Assembly: GCA_030248215.1 (NCBI GenBank)
Contig: JASANG010000039.1
Span: 62,001 to 126,000, forward strand
Length of the DNA stretch: 64,000 nucleotides
Direction: 5' to 3'
DNA from: Enoplolaimus lenunculus
Taxonomy: Eukaryota; Nematoda; Enoplea; Enoplida; Thoracostomopsidae
A program made the translations under genes and the position numbers. A model generated the notes under the pieces. It was given only the letters and a program-made list of their open reading frames with translations, had not been told where the DNA came from and ran no database searches. Shown piece by piece: positions 43,790 to 56,839 of the stretch (its first letter is position 1; each line of letters starts with the position of its first letter).

Positions 43790-44555
43790 GGTATTTCATC
43801 GTGTACTACCCAATACTAAAGAATTTTATTAAATACGAGCTATCTATCGAACCAGGAAACTGAAAAATTGCAGCACAATTTAATATTCTATCAGAGAATG
43901 AAAAAATTGTTTTTCCAAACTAATTAAAAAGTATCATAATCCACAGTTCAACGGTGCCGAGGTACAACGAAGATTCGTTCCAGCATGCTACCACATTACA
44001 CCCAATAATGTAATGTTTCCGCCTGCCTAGCTACGTTGTTATCATGTGACTGTTACAACATGTTTACAAGTTTAAAGTCCTATCTTTTTTAAAATTTTTA
44101 AAACCTATGCTTCAACTTATATCGGTATGTACTTAACTGTTCGCGTATGTTTTGTATGTTTAGACAACATTGCAAAAACGAATTTGAGGATAACTCAATA
44201 TCCTGTCACCTTCCATTTCTAAAAAAACGGTGTCCGTTCCCGAGTCCGTTTACGTAAAAACGGAAATTGTTGTTTTTACGTTCAAAATTAGTTATAAATC
44301 ACGTATATATCTTTCAATTTTTTGTTACAAATATGCAACAAGCCTAAATGCTATTGCTTGAGATTTAGCAGTATTAATATGAAATTTAATACAAAATTTA
44401 AAAAGTTTCGATGGATACGTCATTTTTTTCTCTAATATTTTTGAAAATACCGCGAATATACCTCCTCCATTGCATTGACAGATACATAAAAATACTTGAA
44501 ACTTTTGTACTTTAATATCAATATCCGTTTTCCGTTTCTAAAGTTTATGTATATG
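43790..44555. other. Intergenic, possible decayed MITE
   Basis: AACGGTGTCCGTTCCCGAGTC (44,228) and ATCCGTTTTCCGTTTC (44,521) look like decayed GGAA-type ends about 300 bp apart. Otherwise AT-rich and unassigned. Confidence 0.3.
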
Positions 44556-44559
44556 TAAG

Positions 44560-44720
44560 CTTTACGCCAGAACCTACGCCTAAACGCCTAATTCTGGCCT
44601 GAGCCTAGACGGAACCTTGCTTAATACTAAGCCTAAGATTGAGCTTTGCCAATTCCTAGACCTAATCTTGGGCAAAAGGATTGCGTAATCCAGTACCTAA
44701 ACCCTAAGACTAAGCCAAAG
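44560..44720. repeat. Degenerate GCCTAA array
   Basis: CCTACGCCTAAACGCCTAAT, CTAAGCCTAAGATTGAGC and TACCTAAACCCTAAGAC. The short plus-strand frame over its right half is probably not a gene. Confidence 0.55.
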
Positions 44721-44879
44721 GAATTGCTTGCAATAAATTCTATTGAAATCACAAAATCCCAAGATCGCACAACAAACAACAGCTATCAATTTTTAAACTC
44801 GGACGGTGAGATTTTGGGACTGCAGACTGCAGTAAAGTATACATGGGACCACGTAATAGTGTGCGCATTAGTGTGAAAA

Positions 44880-46310
44880 ATTGTCCAGGTCTGAGTAAAT
44901 GGCCAATGTCATTTTCAGGAACTCTGTAGAAAAGATGTTATACTTAACTAACCTTTTTGCCTAGTCCAAGGACAACGGTGACATCCTGCTTAACAAGACA
45001 CTGTTGAACGGGAATACTGTTGTACATTTCTTTTAGCAGACTCAACGAGCAAAAAATTTAAATTTATTTCGTAAAAACAACCCTGTAGCGAGAGTCTGCG
45101 TCTTGTCAGTATTTCCTACCGCTTGTTAGCATCGTTTTTTGACACTGGTCCTAAAGGTGTGGGTGGACAATTTTTTACAACTATGCGCGCATTATTACGT
45201 GGATGGTCCATTACGCGGAAATACGGTTCTCAGATATTATAGACATGACCTAGTTCTTTCACAATAATGATTCCTTGAATATTAAATTTAAGTTTCAGCT
45301 AACTTTTCAGATGCGAATGGCTAGTGCAAAAAATTTGTCTAATCTAAAGCTTTTGAGCTTTTAATTTCAGTCTTGCGGAAAACCCGTCCGTGTCTCGAAT
45401 ATTCCTGGACAATGATTTCAATGGTCAATTTATAAAATCTATAAACTCTTAGGAGAAATTAACTACGCTCTAAAGTGGTGTCTCTTGGGATCGAAAAATT
45501 ATTGTACAAAATGTAAAATTCAAGGGAAAACAATTTAGGGGCGTGTGCGTCTGAGCGCTTTCAAACTCAATTTACGTTTCAATCGCAGTTCAAATCCAAG
45601 CTTTTTGCTGCATATATATATTTGATTTTCTCCATATTCGATAATTGACATACAAAAGTTTACCTGCCTCTAAACTACTATTGGAGAATCTTTGAACTAA
45701 AATTGAAAGTTAAATGACATTTTTAAGGTTGAAAGTATTTTTCAAATATAAAACTGGGTAAACCGGACGAAAATTGCGCAGTAAATAAATGATTATAAAC
45801 TTCATCTGCAAAATATAATGCTAAAACTCCGCCCTATCGTATGATATCTACTATCTAGAACTCAAAGACAGCGCGTTGCCTCCGGGGAATTAGATTTCTC
45901 TCTAAATTTGCGCAGCGATCTAAACTTTTGACATAAATTTTAGGGCGTGGATATATTTTAACAGATATATATCGAAGCATCGCTTAAAAGTTTGCTAAAA
46001 TGCATCGGTCGTTTAGGAATTTTCGATTTTTAGAATAGACGGACGCGTATAAAAAGTTTAAATTTTCCTAAAATAGCGAAAAATGGATCGATTTTATCGA
46101 ATTTTGTGAAAGTCATTATGTTCATTGTTTATTTTTAAATAGATATTTTTCGTTTTTACTGTTGTGTCAATTACGCTTCTTCTCTTTATCTTATGTGACA
46201 AGTGCACTTCCAATGTTATTAAGACCTAAAATAGATCTATTATTGGTAAAATGACCCATTGTTAATTAAAAAAGTCTACACCCTCTAGTGCCTAAATCGA
46301 AATCTTTCTG
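44880..46310. other. Intergenic, nothing recognised
   Basis: AT-rich DNA, with no splice-supported exon or clear element on either strand. Confidence 0.4.
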
Positions 46311-46424
46311 CGCTTGTAGGCGTAAGGCTACACATAAGCAATCCGGTACATGTTTACTTCAACGGGCGAACAGTTTTTGAGAAACTATTCATGTAGTAAG
46401 GCGTTGTACTAATTTTTTTGTTAA

Positions 46425-46960
46425 AACGGCTTTGGGCTTATCTCACGTTGAGGGTAGGTTTAAGCTTAGCCTTGGGAATATGCCAATATGTACTATATGC
46501 TGTTTACGCCCCTCAAACTAACATAGGTCTGCATCGTAATCGTAATTTTAATCTTAATCGTAAATATAACCCTAAACCTTCCAATCTCGAGATCTACCAG
46601 TCTCCGTGTCGGCCTACGAGTTTATGCCTAAATATAATCTAACGTAAGCCTGTCAAACCTAGCGAACGCCAAATTGTTAATAGTTAGTGTTATACTTAAA
46701 ACATCAGTAAGTCCAGTCAGTAACCAAGCAAATATTTTACTAAAACCAAAATTTCAAGAAAAGTCATCCAAGGGCTTAAACTAAACTTGTACAATCTGGG
46801 CCCAAAATTTTAAGAACGTTGCGCTTCGTGTTTACCATGACTTGAGACATGCAGACTGGGAAACGGTGCAATTGTTGATTGGCTGGGAAGTTTTGGCGTT
46901 AGGTTTAGGCTTTACACATTGGCGTATATTCAGGCTTAGGGTTAGGTTCAGGATCAGGCT
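46425..46960. repeat. Two short TTAGGC-like runs
   Basis: GGGTAGGTTTAAGCTTAGCC (from 46,451) with CGTAATTTTAATCTTAATCG downstream, and GGCGTTAGGTTTAGGC with TTCAGGCTTAGGGTTAGG (46,894-46,950). No terminal repeats identified. Confidence 0.45.
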
Positions 46961-48640
46961 AATAGTTCGCAGGTCCCTATTAGGTAACATGGGCGAAATC
47001 CTTCAGATATCATTTCGAGTAGTTATCAGTATATCTCGTTTTTAAGATTGATAAAATAAAACTTCAAAACACTGTTTATATATCCGTGACGCTATATATA
47101 TTAAAATAGACAACGGATATTTTAGAAAGACAAGGATAGAGAGAGAAATATACTTAATATTACAAAGCGATTATTTAGGCTGGAAAGGAAAGCGATTTAA
47201 GATTTGTGGTTGTCCCTGAGGACATCTTCCGTTTAAGAGCCGAGATATCTTGTCGAACAGATTAAAAGACGGACCCCCAAGCCGCATGAAATTTTGATTT
47301 GCAGAGGGTCACGCCTATTACTTTATACATGGTTTTGTTTTTAAAGTTTGTCTTAGCTAGAATTTAGTTATTCACAGAAATATATTTGTCAAAGTCATTT
47401 TCGAGAGGCCGTAGGTTCCATTGGCCTCTTTCTGGCTACACCCCTGACCACGAGTATGAGGAAAGTTTCGTATACCAGCGACACGCGTCGCATTATATAA
47501 AAGTGCCAATCAAAATTAATGATTTCTTAATATTGAAAAATCTGATTTTAAATTGTTTTTATTTTATTTGGTTTATCGAAAACACAATAGCGTCTCGCGT
47601 ATGTCCCGAATGAGCTCCAATCGAAACTAACTTTAGTTGGAATCAAAGTTTAAAATAACACTTTTGTCAAAATTGGAGAAAACTATACTTGTTTATATAC
47701 TTTCGCCTCCACGCCACAATATGTTTACTCATATATAATGACCGGATTAGTGAAATAGCCTAATGAGGCTTTAGGCTAAGGTTTAGGCTTAGTGAAATAA
47801 TAAACACTACCTAGTATAGATGGAAACGTGCGATTTCCTTCAAATTAATACTAATGTAGTAGAGGGGAAACTAATTCAATTTAAGTACTACGGATCGATT
47901 TGTTGTTTCTATGATTAATTCATCTAGTATATATTGTAAACAAACCGTGATTTCTCATTTCTTTAATACTTAAACGGTGCTTGCTGTATTAAGGTAACCA
48001 AATATAAGCATTCACGTTTAGGCTTACACCTACTGATTTTGTTCGAAATCTGTTCCATACATTGGCCCAATTTCGTGTGCGTTTAAAACATTAAAAGTTT
48101 TTAAGATATTTTTGGCACCTGATATACATACATGTATATCGAAATTAAATTGAACTCCTTGGGCACCTGTGCATTTTACATTTATGTTAAGTCTAAAAAC
48201 CAAAACCTAAACCTAAGTAAACCTAAAGACAAAGTTAATACGCCGACATTGAAAAATTACAAAAACGTGACGTCGGGGAAACTGTACCATATCCGCCGCC
48301 TCGTTTTACGTGTTTCCCAGTTTTACCAGGATCATTGTGTTTTAAAATATTCGCCTGATAAAGACGAAATGTATTAAATTCTAGACATTGAGAATCTCTC
48401 ATGAGATTTTGAACCGCTTAAGATAAATTATCTAAAGTCTATGTAGGTTTGGGAAGATAATGTGTTTAAAGTCTTGGGTTTTAAGTCCCGTAAAGATTTT
48501 CGATAAATAAAATTTTCGTCTTTTATTGTTAGCATTAGCAGTTTGATGGTGTGGTAATTATCGCCCATATTGTCAAAGCACCTATTATCTGTTTGTGATA
48601 GGCCTTGTAATCTTCGAAACAGAGTTTGATAGCCACTTGG
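46961..48640. other. Intergenic, nothing recognised apart from repeat traces
   Basis: A TTAGGC-like run at 47,765-47,795 and a GGCC-end trace (TCTGTTCCATACATTGGCCC, 48,049). The open frames here are short and lack splice context. Confidence 0.4.
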
Positions 48641-48654
48641 TAGATAGCGCTGAA

Positions 48655-48725
48655 AAATGCTCGTAAGAGAAAAGAGCGAGACGCCAGACACAATTTTCGC
48701 ACTGAATCTTAACACAAAATTTTGA
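48655..48725. repeat. Dispersed repeat of the AACGCAATTTT type, copy 1
   Basis: AGCGAGACGCCAGACACAAT, then TTCGCACTGAATCTTAACAC and AAAATTTTG. The same order of motifs occurs at 53,401-53,480 and 55,742-55,818. The minus-strand frames here are explained by this repeat. Confidence 0.5.
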
Positions 48726-48905
48726 AACAAACACACAAAAGAATTGTTTACGCAATATACCACAGGAACAAGCAACGGCTTCAGGGCGTCTACTACTCAC
48801 GGCGAGGAGTCGCTGCCAGCCCACGGAAATCTTCACCCATCCTGACCAAGAAACATTTTCTCCAGCATTAAAAACTTCTATGTTATAGAATTTTTCCCAT
48901 CCCAC

Positions 48906-49560
48906 CGCCTACAAATCGCCGCTGCCCTCTCAGCAAACAATTTAGCGGACGTCGGGGGGCTGTTCGCTGCACAACGATAGTATTTTGTAAGCTTTTTTAA
49001 AATCTTATCCTACCTTAACGTCTACGATGAAAAATAAATAAAAAATATATACATTTTCACACTGAAGTTCAAGAATTAATTCTGAATTTTACACTAGAAC
49101 AACGTCGGTAGAAAATAAAAAGACTTGGACAAAACTAGACTTTAGTATCAGTAGCGTAAACTTGAAGGGGATATATCCCGGAGAAATTTGTGGAAAAAAG
49201 GAAAAATTGATCACTTTTGTAAATGTCATTCGAGCAAGCTACATCGAACCTGTCAAATTCCTAAAAAAATTTCTAGCTCGCTGGCAAACATAATTTTAAA
49301 TAAAGTTCTACTTCCTCGAAAAGAAATCCTGGCTACCTGAATGCTTAGAGTATGTATCCTACGTATACTTTACTGAAGAAGATTTTTCGGTTTAAGAGAG
49401 AATTTAAGAGTAAAACATTATTGAGACTATCTTTTTTATTTTCCAAATGAGCTTAGAATTTTTTATAAAAAGGTTCTTACGTATGTTTCGATTTTTTAAT
49501 ATTTACATAACTTGTGATGTATTTCTTAAATATATATAGATAGACATATATATGTATATA
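48906..49560. other. Intergenic, nothing recognised
   Basis: AT-rich, with no supported feature. Confidence 0.35.
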
Positions 49561-49565
49561 ATATA

Positions 49566-50670
49566 TAAGGGTGCGCAGGATATCCGGCTCCAGCTCCGGC
49601 AAAGAATCGATACCCGGCTTTTTAACTTGTCGTATATTTTTTAAAAATTTCAAAAAATTTAAACTATCGTTTCTATTTATGTCAACTACCGTGGAACTGA
49701 TGGACATACTTTTACATATTTTTTCCATCATACAGGCAATGCAAATGTTTACATGTGCCCGTGTTCATTCACAATTTTTATTGGGTTTTACAATAACACT
49801 GGTAAACCTGATAAATCATTAGTGACATTCTAAGGGCGTAATACAGGGTTCACGTTATCAATTGTGTGCTTGGTACCTGTTTTGTCATTATGCCCATAGC
49901 GGTACACACAAATTTTTTGCTACCCATATGAATACCGACAGAAAATAAAATGTTATGAATAGCTAAGTTTTCGAAATATGGACCTGCCTATATGAGTAGA
50001 TTCAAGAAGTCTGCTTGTAGCCCATATAGATGCGAACATAGCGAACCTTCAAGCTTGCACTTTAAAACGACTCAGTGCACTAAGTTTTATTTTACAACTC
50101 TAGTTAAGTCTTTTTTTATTGTTTTTGTGTTTTTTCGGAATATTTTGTTATAATTATTGCGTGACTATGAAAATTCATAGATTCACTGCAAAATTTTAAT
50201 TCTCTATCAAGCATCACTTACTTCAACAATACAGCCATATTCTGTCGAATCGTCGCATTTTGTCTCGCTTCCAAGCTACTAAGACTCCAATACCCGAGGA
50301 CAAGACCTGCCAAATACCGAGATTTGCTGACACCGAGTCTCCCATCCTTGACCCTAATCCACCTCTATTTGATGCGCCTAAGAAAACCTGGATATGCTTA
50401 AATGTAAGATGGTCCAAACAAATATTGCAACTGAACGCAACGCTATAAAACCACAGAAAAGTGGAATATGGTCGTTGCTAAGGTGTTAACTATTCACCGA
50501 CGTGAGGTGTTAAGTTCTGTTACGTAAACCCTTTGGATAACTTTAGGCCACAGAAAGAACAATTGTTAGCTACGTTCTGATATTTGAATGCAATCTAGTA
50601 TTTGATTTGAATTAACTATCCGGCTCAAGCTCCGGATATTAAATTATCAGGCTATCCGGTTGCACCCTGA
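49566..50670. mobile_element. Possible longer CAGGGT-end element
   Basis: The left end, AGGGTGCGCAGGATATCCGG with CTCCAGCTCCGG, mirrors the right end, which reversed reads CAGGGTGCAACCGGATAGCC with GGAGCTTGAGCCGG. At about 1.1 kb it would be longer than the MITEs, but I find no transposase frame inside and no clean target duplication. Confidence 0.4.
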
Positions 50671-50679
50671 TGATATATA

Positions 50680-53395
50680 AATGTATATACTGTAGTGATC
50701 CGAATAAGAGGGGATAAAAGAGGGGTTCTCCATTTTAAGTCCCAATCCACAGGAGTCCTTTTTATTAATAAAAGTTTATAAGTGGATAGAGTGCCTAAAC
50801 CCTAATTAAAGTCCACAAATGTTAACGACTCCAGGACCACATAATGCTGAGTTCGACTCTTTAAAGCATACTTAAGATTAGAATGTACATTCCAAAGTAT
50901 AACTTTGCATTATCAGTAAAACGAAGGGTGGCAGAACGCCAGTTAAAATAAATACGAGTCCAAAACCGAATAACAGGAGTATCCGCTGGATAGGCCAAAT
51001 AAATATCAGTCCCCGTCTTATTCGGGTAACTACAATATATGTATATCGATTTTACTACATTTACTTTTAGTCAAGTTGCTTTCTCGTTTTTATGCTCAAA
51101 GCCGTATAATTGCAGTAAAGGCCAAGCTGCATAAAATTCTTCAAAAAACTTTTCTTCCAATTATTTTTTCATTGTACCAGAAAAATTGTGTTGCATGGAT
51201 TTACAGCCACATTCTAACAGGACGTAAACGAACAGTACTAAAGCTTAGAAAATTAGAAACACCTTTAATTTTTCTGCCTCTACCTAATACGATTGCTGTA
51301 TACAAATTTGTACCAAATGTCTTAAAATTTTAAGAAAAGCAGATACAGTTATAGTTTTTAAAATTTTGATGCATTTCGTCATTTTTATTTCAAATCGAAC
51401 TAACTATTGTAGCATATCTATATTGAAAACTTGAACGGAATTTCCGGTATTTCTATAATGGAAACGGAAACGCAAACATACATAGATTTTAATTGCGGAA
51501 TGCGAAACGAAAACAGTGTCCAGTTGCACCCTGTATCCTACGTTATATGCTTTAAAATTACCTTGAGATTATGTATCTCCTATAGTGTAATATATGGCCA
51601 ATGTATAAAACAGGGCCGTAGTCCAAAGAGTAAGCTTTCTCTTTTGCAGTCCCGCAGAAAGACGTTCTGCTACAGATCTCTCTGAAAGAATTTTTTAAAA
51701 TTAACAAAACCCAAAAAAACATTCAAAACAAAAAATCCGGTACTAATTCCTGTTTAAACGAGAAACTTCAAATGCAAACAGAGGCGGATCCAAAAATGTC
51801 TGACGGAGGGAGCGGGCTAGCAAATGTTATGAAACGCAAAATTGTAAGGTAAAGACCTTATCATTTAATTAACGAAAAATATTCTGTGGGCAAAAATTGT
51901 AAAGTAGGGAGGGACCTTACCATTTTATCAAAAAAATTCTGCGGGAAAAATTGTTTACAAAATATTTTCTGAGGAGAAAAACTGTAAGCTAGGGACCTTA
52001 CCATTTTAACGCAACAAACGACAAAACTATATTCCCGTTGACACCCTGATATATACTCGCTATCCGTTTCCGGTAAATGAATCTATCAATTGAGCTTCCT
52101 AACTCTAGCGGCCACTCTGTCATCTTTCTTAAATTTTAGGTCACCGTTCCAAAGACTACCCAATGAGCAACAACACCAGCCTCGTTGAATAATTTTGTCT
52201 CAATTATACTCGCTTCAATTTAGAACCATCTATTTAGCAAGTGTAAGGTAATTTTAGTTCATCTTTTGTTCAAATGTACAGCTTTCGCGTTTGTCAAAGT
52301 TGAATTTCTACGCCAAATCACAGGGTCTTTAAACGTAAAAGTGTACAATTATTAACCACTTAATTTTAAGGAACACGGGACTAATGGCAGCAAGTGACAC
52401 ATTTAGCGTTTATTAATGTTTCGACCTAAAAATGGGTTTCAGTTTTTATTCTGGTACACTTTCTTTACGCAACTGTTCTTAAATGTGTGTAGCATCTATG
52501 TCTCCACCCGGCGTTCGCGTCGAATCAGTGTCTCATTTCGACACGTTTTGGGGCATATTTGAACTTCTCGTGACCTTCTTTCGTCGTTTATTTTATACCT
52601 CAATTTGTATTTTGAACATTGTCGAGGTCATGTGAAGCTTAAATATGCACAAAATTTTGTTAAAATCCAACCTTTTTTGGGCAAACGACTACTGTTTTTG
52701 AGTGTCGCGGAAAAGGCCTGAAGTTTTAGGATGTCTTCGAAAATTGATGTATAGATTTTGAGGTATAAAACTGAAGTTTTATAGTGCCATGCTCGTAACC
52801 AGCTCACCTCACTGGGGGACGCTAACAATTTTCATGAGCGCATCCAAGGATTTTCGTTGACTTATTATACACACAGGTTGAAAATGTTCTAGGGACGAGT
52901 AAAATTCTTCCATGAGGAGCTGAGCCCCTTATGGCCCCCTCTTGACTAGAGACCCGTATGGTACTCACTATTAAAATGCTAGAAAATGCTTTGAAAATTT
53001 TGAAATATTCTTTCTATATTATGTGAATTAATATTTACGCTTCAGAGTTATCAGTTCAACTATAGCTTCTATATATTCTATGTACCTCTCAGAAACATAA
53101 AGATAATAATTGGAGTAACGACTCATAACAGTTATATTAAGCTGCTCTCCCCATCCATTGAGTGCAATAGTTATTTATATCGGTGGGAATATAAATATGT
53201 AAAAATAACAATAGATTCAAGCTGCACGCGTTAAAGAAATGACGGTAACAATGCATAATTTGTGTGAAAATTTTTGCAAGCTTCCGGTACAGCAGAAATT
53301 AGATACACAAAATAATTCTTAGCAGATAATACCGGAAACGGCTGATGGTCAGTGGCAGATGTAGAAATTTTTGACGGTCGGAGGGGCACAACGGA
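50680..53395. other. Intergenic with decayed transposon ends
   Basis: GGCCAATGTATAAAACAGGG and CAGTCCCGCAGAAAGACGTT (51,589-51,675) form a short GGCC-end MITE copy almost lacking the TTAGGC-like interior. CAGTTGCACCCTG (51,522) and TTGACACCCTG (52,038) are decayed hAT MITE ends. No gene recognised. Confidence 0.4.
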
Positions 53396-53400
53396 TAATA

Positions 53401-53480
53401 GTGAAAAAACGCTTACAAGCCATGCTAGCGAGACGTCAAACGCAATTTCCAAACTAAATCTTGACACAAAACTTGTGTTT
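53401..53480. repeat. Dispersed repeat of the AACGCAATTTT type, copy 2
   Basis: GCTAGCGAGACGTCAAACGC, then AATTTCCAAACTAAATCTTG and ACACAAAACTTGTG. It matches the copies at 48,655 and 55,742. Confidence 0.5.
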
Positions 53481-54249
53481 TATTTTTGATGCCTGTTGGT
53501 GGGTGAGGGACGGCCCAAATGACCCGCCTTGGATCCGCAAGTTCTGGTGGCGACAGAGTGAGAGACATAGTTTTTATGAATGAATCTGACAAAGCTGACT
53601 TAATTTTTCACTCAAAAATTAAATATTTCAGTTTACTGAGGTAACTATCGCTTAATATATCGATAGAATGATAAAGAGTTAAGTTGAAATTTTGAGGCTT
53701 TTTGAGAACTGGATTATGACTCAACATGAATGCGAATATCCAATGAGATGAGTGCTCAGAGTTTGCGGCCAAGGAGAGTCCAGGGACAGAACGCAATTTG
53801 TTTTAGCGATATTCTTTCATCAGTTGAAGTAATCTAAAATTTCAACTAGCTCATTTGAAATTCATACAACTTCGAGGAACAGCAAATTTTTAATTAGCAT
53901 AGCGTCAAATTTTAATGGTCATAATTAAGCGTAAATTGATTGAAACACTTGTCGCCCAACAGCAGTTTTTGTTGCATCGGTTAGGTATTATTTCAAATTT
54001 TTTCAACATTTAAAGTTGACCTTTTTAAAATCTTTATTTTTTCACAAGAAAAATGAAATTTTGATTCAATGAGTGTAGTTTATGACCTAATAATAGTTTT
54101 TACGAAAGATTTTTTGGATTTTTTTAACTTCTTACTGTCAACCTATTTTCCGTCAATTTGAAACTTAACTAAGGTCTGATTAACCTAAGCCTAAACTAAA
54201 CCTAAATATTCCTATCTCAAAGTCTCCCTGTCTCTGAATGGTCAAGCCT

Positions 54250-54620
54250 GGAAAAATAACATCCGGCAGAAAAACATTCATGTTTACATGGCATTACAAT
54301 TTTACTTGTAACTATTTCAGAAACACTTTACATGACTTGCAGTTTGCGCTTATTGGTAAAAACCGTTCGTTAACGTTATACCCTCTTGGGCCCATGTAAA
54401 GATCAGGGGCGGAACATTTTTCTGTGGGTCTAGAAACGAGTAAGCTTAAGCTTAAGACTAATTTTTTGCATGGCTTAGGCTTAGCTTTATGAATATGCTC
54501 ATTCTTACGCTTAGGCTTAAGTTTAGGTTTAACTTAGGCTTAGGAATACGCTTATATATAATACAGTTCCGCCCCCTGTTGTTTACATTGGGCCCGCCCT
54601 TGAAGCAAAATCCTGGCGTC
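54250..54620. mobile_element. GGCC-end MITEs with TTAGGC-like interior, possibly two copies
   Basis: ATCCGGCAGAAAAACATTCA (54,270), then CCCATGTAAAGATCAGGGGC with GGAACATTTTTCTGTGGG (54,391-54,427), a TTAGGC-like run at 54,440-54,550, and ACAGTTCCGCCCCCTGTTGT with TTACATTGGGCCCGCC (54,561-54,598). The second half looks like a nearly whole element: inverted ends around GGCC(A)ATGTAAA...CAGGGGC(A)GAAC with the array in the middle. Confidence 0.6.
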
Positions 54621-54624
54621 GCCT

Positions 54625-56839
54625 CATGTTCATTTTGGGTGTTGAAATAAATTTAACCTCATTTCTTTTCAAAACTTCTCAAAATTAAATATTAAGTAAA
54701 GATAATACGTTTACAATTTTCAGCGAAATTCATTTATTTGAATATACTTACGTTTTAACTACCATTTACTAGTAAATTTAAATATATATTTAAGTTTTGA
54801 TTTACGAAATCATCATAAAACCACGGTCAGTTTTTGTCAACTCTCACTTCTTTGCGTTTCTTTTTCTATTCCCCGTCCTCCAACTCCAAATATCCATTCA
54901 CTGGGAAACCGTTTTCAACTCAAACTTAAACTGTCGCGTGGCGAACATTGTGTTATGTTGTATCGCGGCGACTTCCTGTCCTAAATTTGCTGAAACTTTA
55001 AAATATACGCAAAACACTGTTACCACAAGTCTATGAATGAGTTAAAATTTTTCATTTGAAATATTTTCTCCATTCATAAAACTTTTAAAGTTCATTGATA
55101 AATTTCAAATTCACAGTACTTATTTGTAGTTCTCTGTTTTTCTGTTTATGTCTGTTCGTTTGTGTTTATTTTTCGGTTTGCTTGCCACTATTTTCAACGA
55201 TCTTTCTGTCTAAGCCTCGCGTGTTACCAGGATTTCAGTTTCGAAGGGAATCAACTCAACTTTTTTGAGCTCTCAATGGAGCAGATTAATGTAAAACCTA
55301 AAAACTGTTTATTTTTCTATCTCCAAAAGTTTCGGCAAGGCATATATTGACCTTATACCCGAACGCATGTTCACTCCTGCTCTGACGGATTTATGATGTT
55401 TATTTGTCAATGAACGTTTTTCATTCATAAAATTATTCAGTCCGTCCATTGATCTACAAGTCCATTCTGCGTATGATTTTGTGGGCAGAGGCATTTTAAA
55501 TGGGACAGTTGGAATATACCGCTAGGACGGTTATGGATATATGTCGTTTTTTGAAGGGTATAAGAATTTGAGTTCAGCATATATTGAAGTTAAAGTCCAT
55601 TCTGCGTATGATTTTATGAATGAAAAATATTGAATTTAACTGTTTGGGCATAGAGTTCGCATGCTTCTATACAGGGGTATTACCAGCAGGACGAACAACG
55701 AGGGGCTACCTACAAAGAACACAATACATATACAGTAGTGGAAGAAAGCTTTTGAGCGAATCGAACGAGTAGCTAAACGCAATTTTAGCATTAAATCGAG
55801 ACACAAAAGTTTTGGTTACGAAAATCTGAAGGACTGTCCAGGCTTAATCCTCGCGCTCTCCTCTTATTTTTATTGTTCCTGAAAGCTTGATGGTTGATGT
55901 TTGAGTATGATTGAAGAAGGACAGGATTTCCAGTTGGAATATTTTTGTTTATTTTCACGATTTTAGTTGACCATGAATGTTTTAAATTTCAAATATGCGA
56001 TAGGATCAACTTTTATCGAAATATTTTCAGAAGCGCATTGACTTTCTGATATAACGATCAGTTGAAAATTGAGATTCACAATTATTTTCAAATTAAAATT
56101 TTTAAAAGTTCGCTTTGCAAACTTTTGTGTTTGGAGTTCATGTTCCGTTTTACATGCAGAAATGTTGAACAAAAGAAATAGGGGCTCGAGCGCTGATTCG
56201 GTATTCTATACTGCCATACGTAGACATTGCCTTATTAAACCATAGCGAATACTTTGCTCATCTATATAATTAAAGCTAAAACTCCCACATACGTATTTTT
56301 GGCACTTTTCCAACTGTTTTTGTACGAATGCAAATGAACACTAAATTTTGCTATGGAGTTAAATTATATGCATTTCTCTGTAAAAGGATGTTTAGTTGAG
56401 TTGCAACATTTGTGATGAAAATATGTTGGCACTTCTCCGTATATCATTGATGCTTTGCAGGCTAGCGAAATCCTGCGTGATTTTCGGGTATCCTTGAAGT
56501 GTTATTGAGAAGTTTTATGCACAAATTTTGTTTAATTGAACAAATTGAGAGTAATGGCTTTAAAATTTTGCGATGAAAAGATATACCAATTGTATAACAA
56601 GCGTTGAACATAGTATTTGACAAGAGTATGCAACTGGGTGCATTCTGTGTAGGCAAGACACGGATGTACACAAGCGTGCGGTGCGGTTTTAACGTACATT
56701 TGTTTCGGGGTCAAATTTGCTTATTAACTGAAAGGTAGCATTTATTCCAGCAATAATGCTGCAATCTTGATGCTAAATATTTCTAATTTTCAGCAAAACT
56801 AGCCAACTTTATTAAATTTTGATAGATTCACAATTTCAG
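54625..56839. other. Upstream of the PROX gene; no 5' exon identified
   Basis: AT-rich. A repeat of the AACGCAATTTT type lies at 55,742-55,818, and GTCCATTCTGCGTATGATTT occurs twice (55,460 and 55,592). An upstream exon of the PROX gene is expected because its first large exon follows an acceptor, but none could be picked. No promoter motif is claimed. Confidence 0.4.

Noticed and set aside
48428-48905. Overlapping minus-strand frames of 106-115 codons
   Set aside because: The middle matches a dispersed repeat present at 53,401 and 55,742; no family match or junctions.
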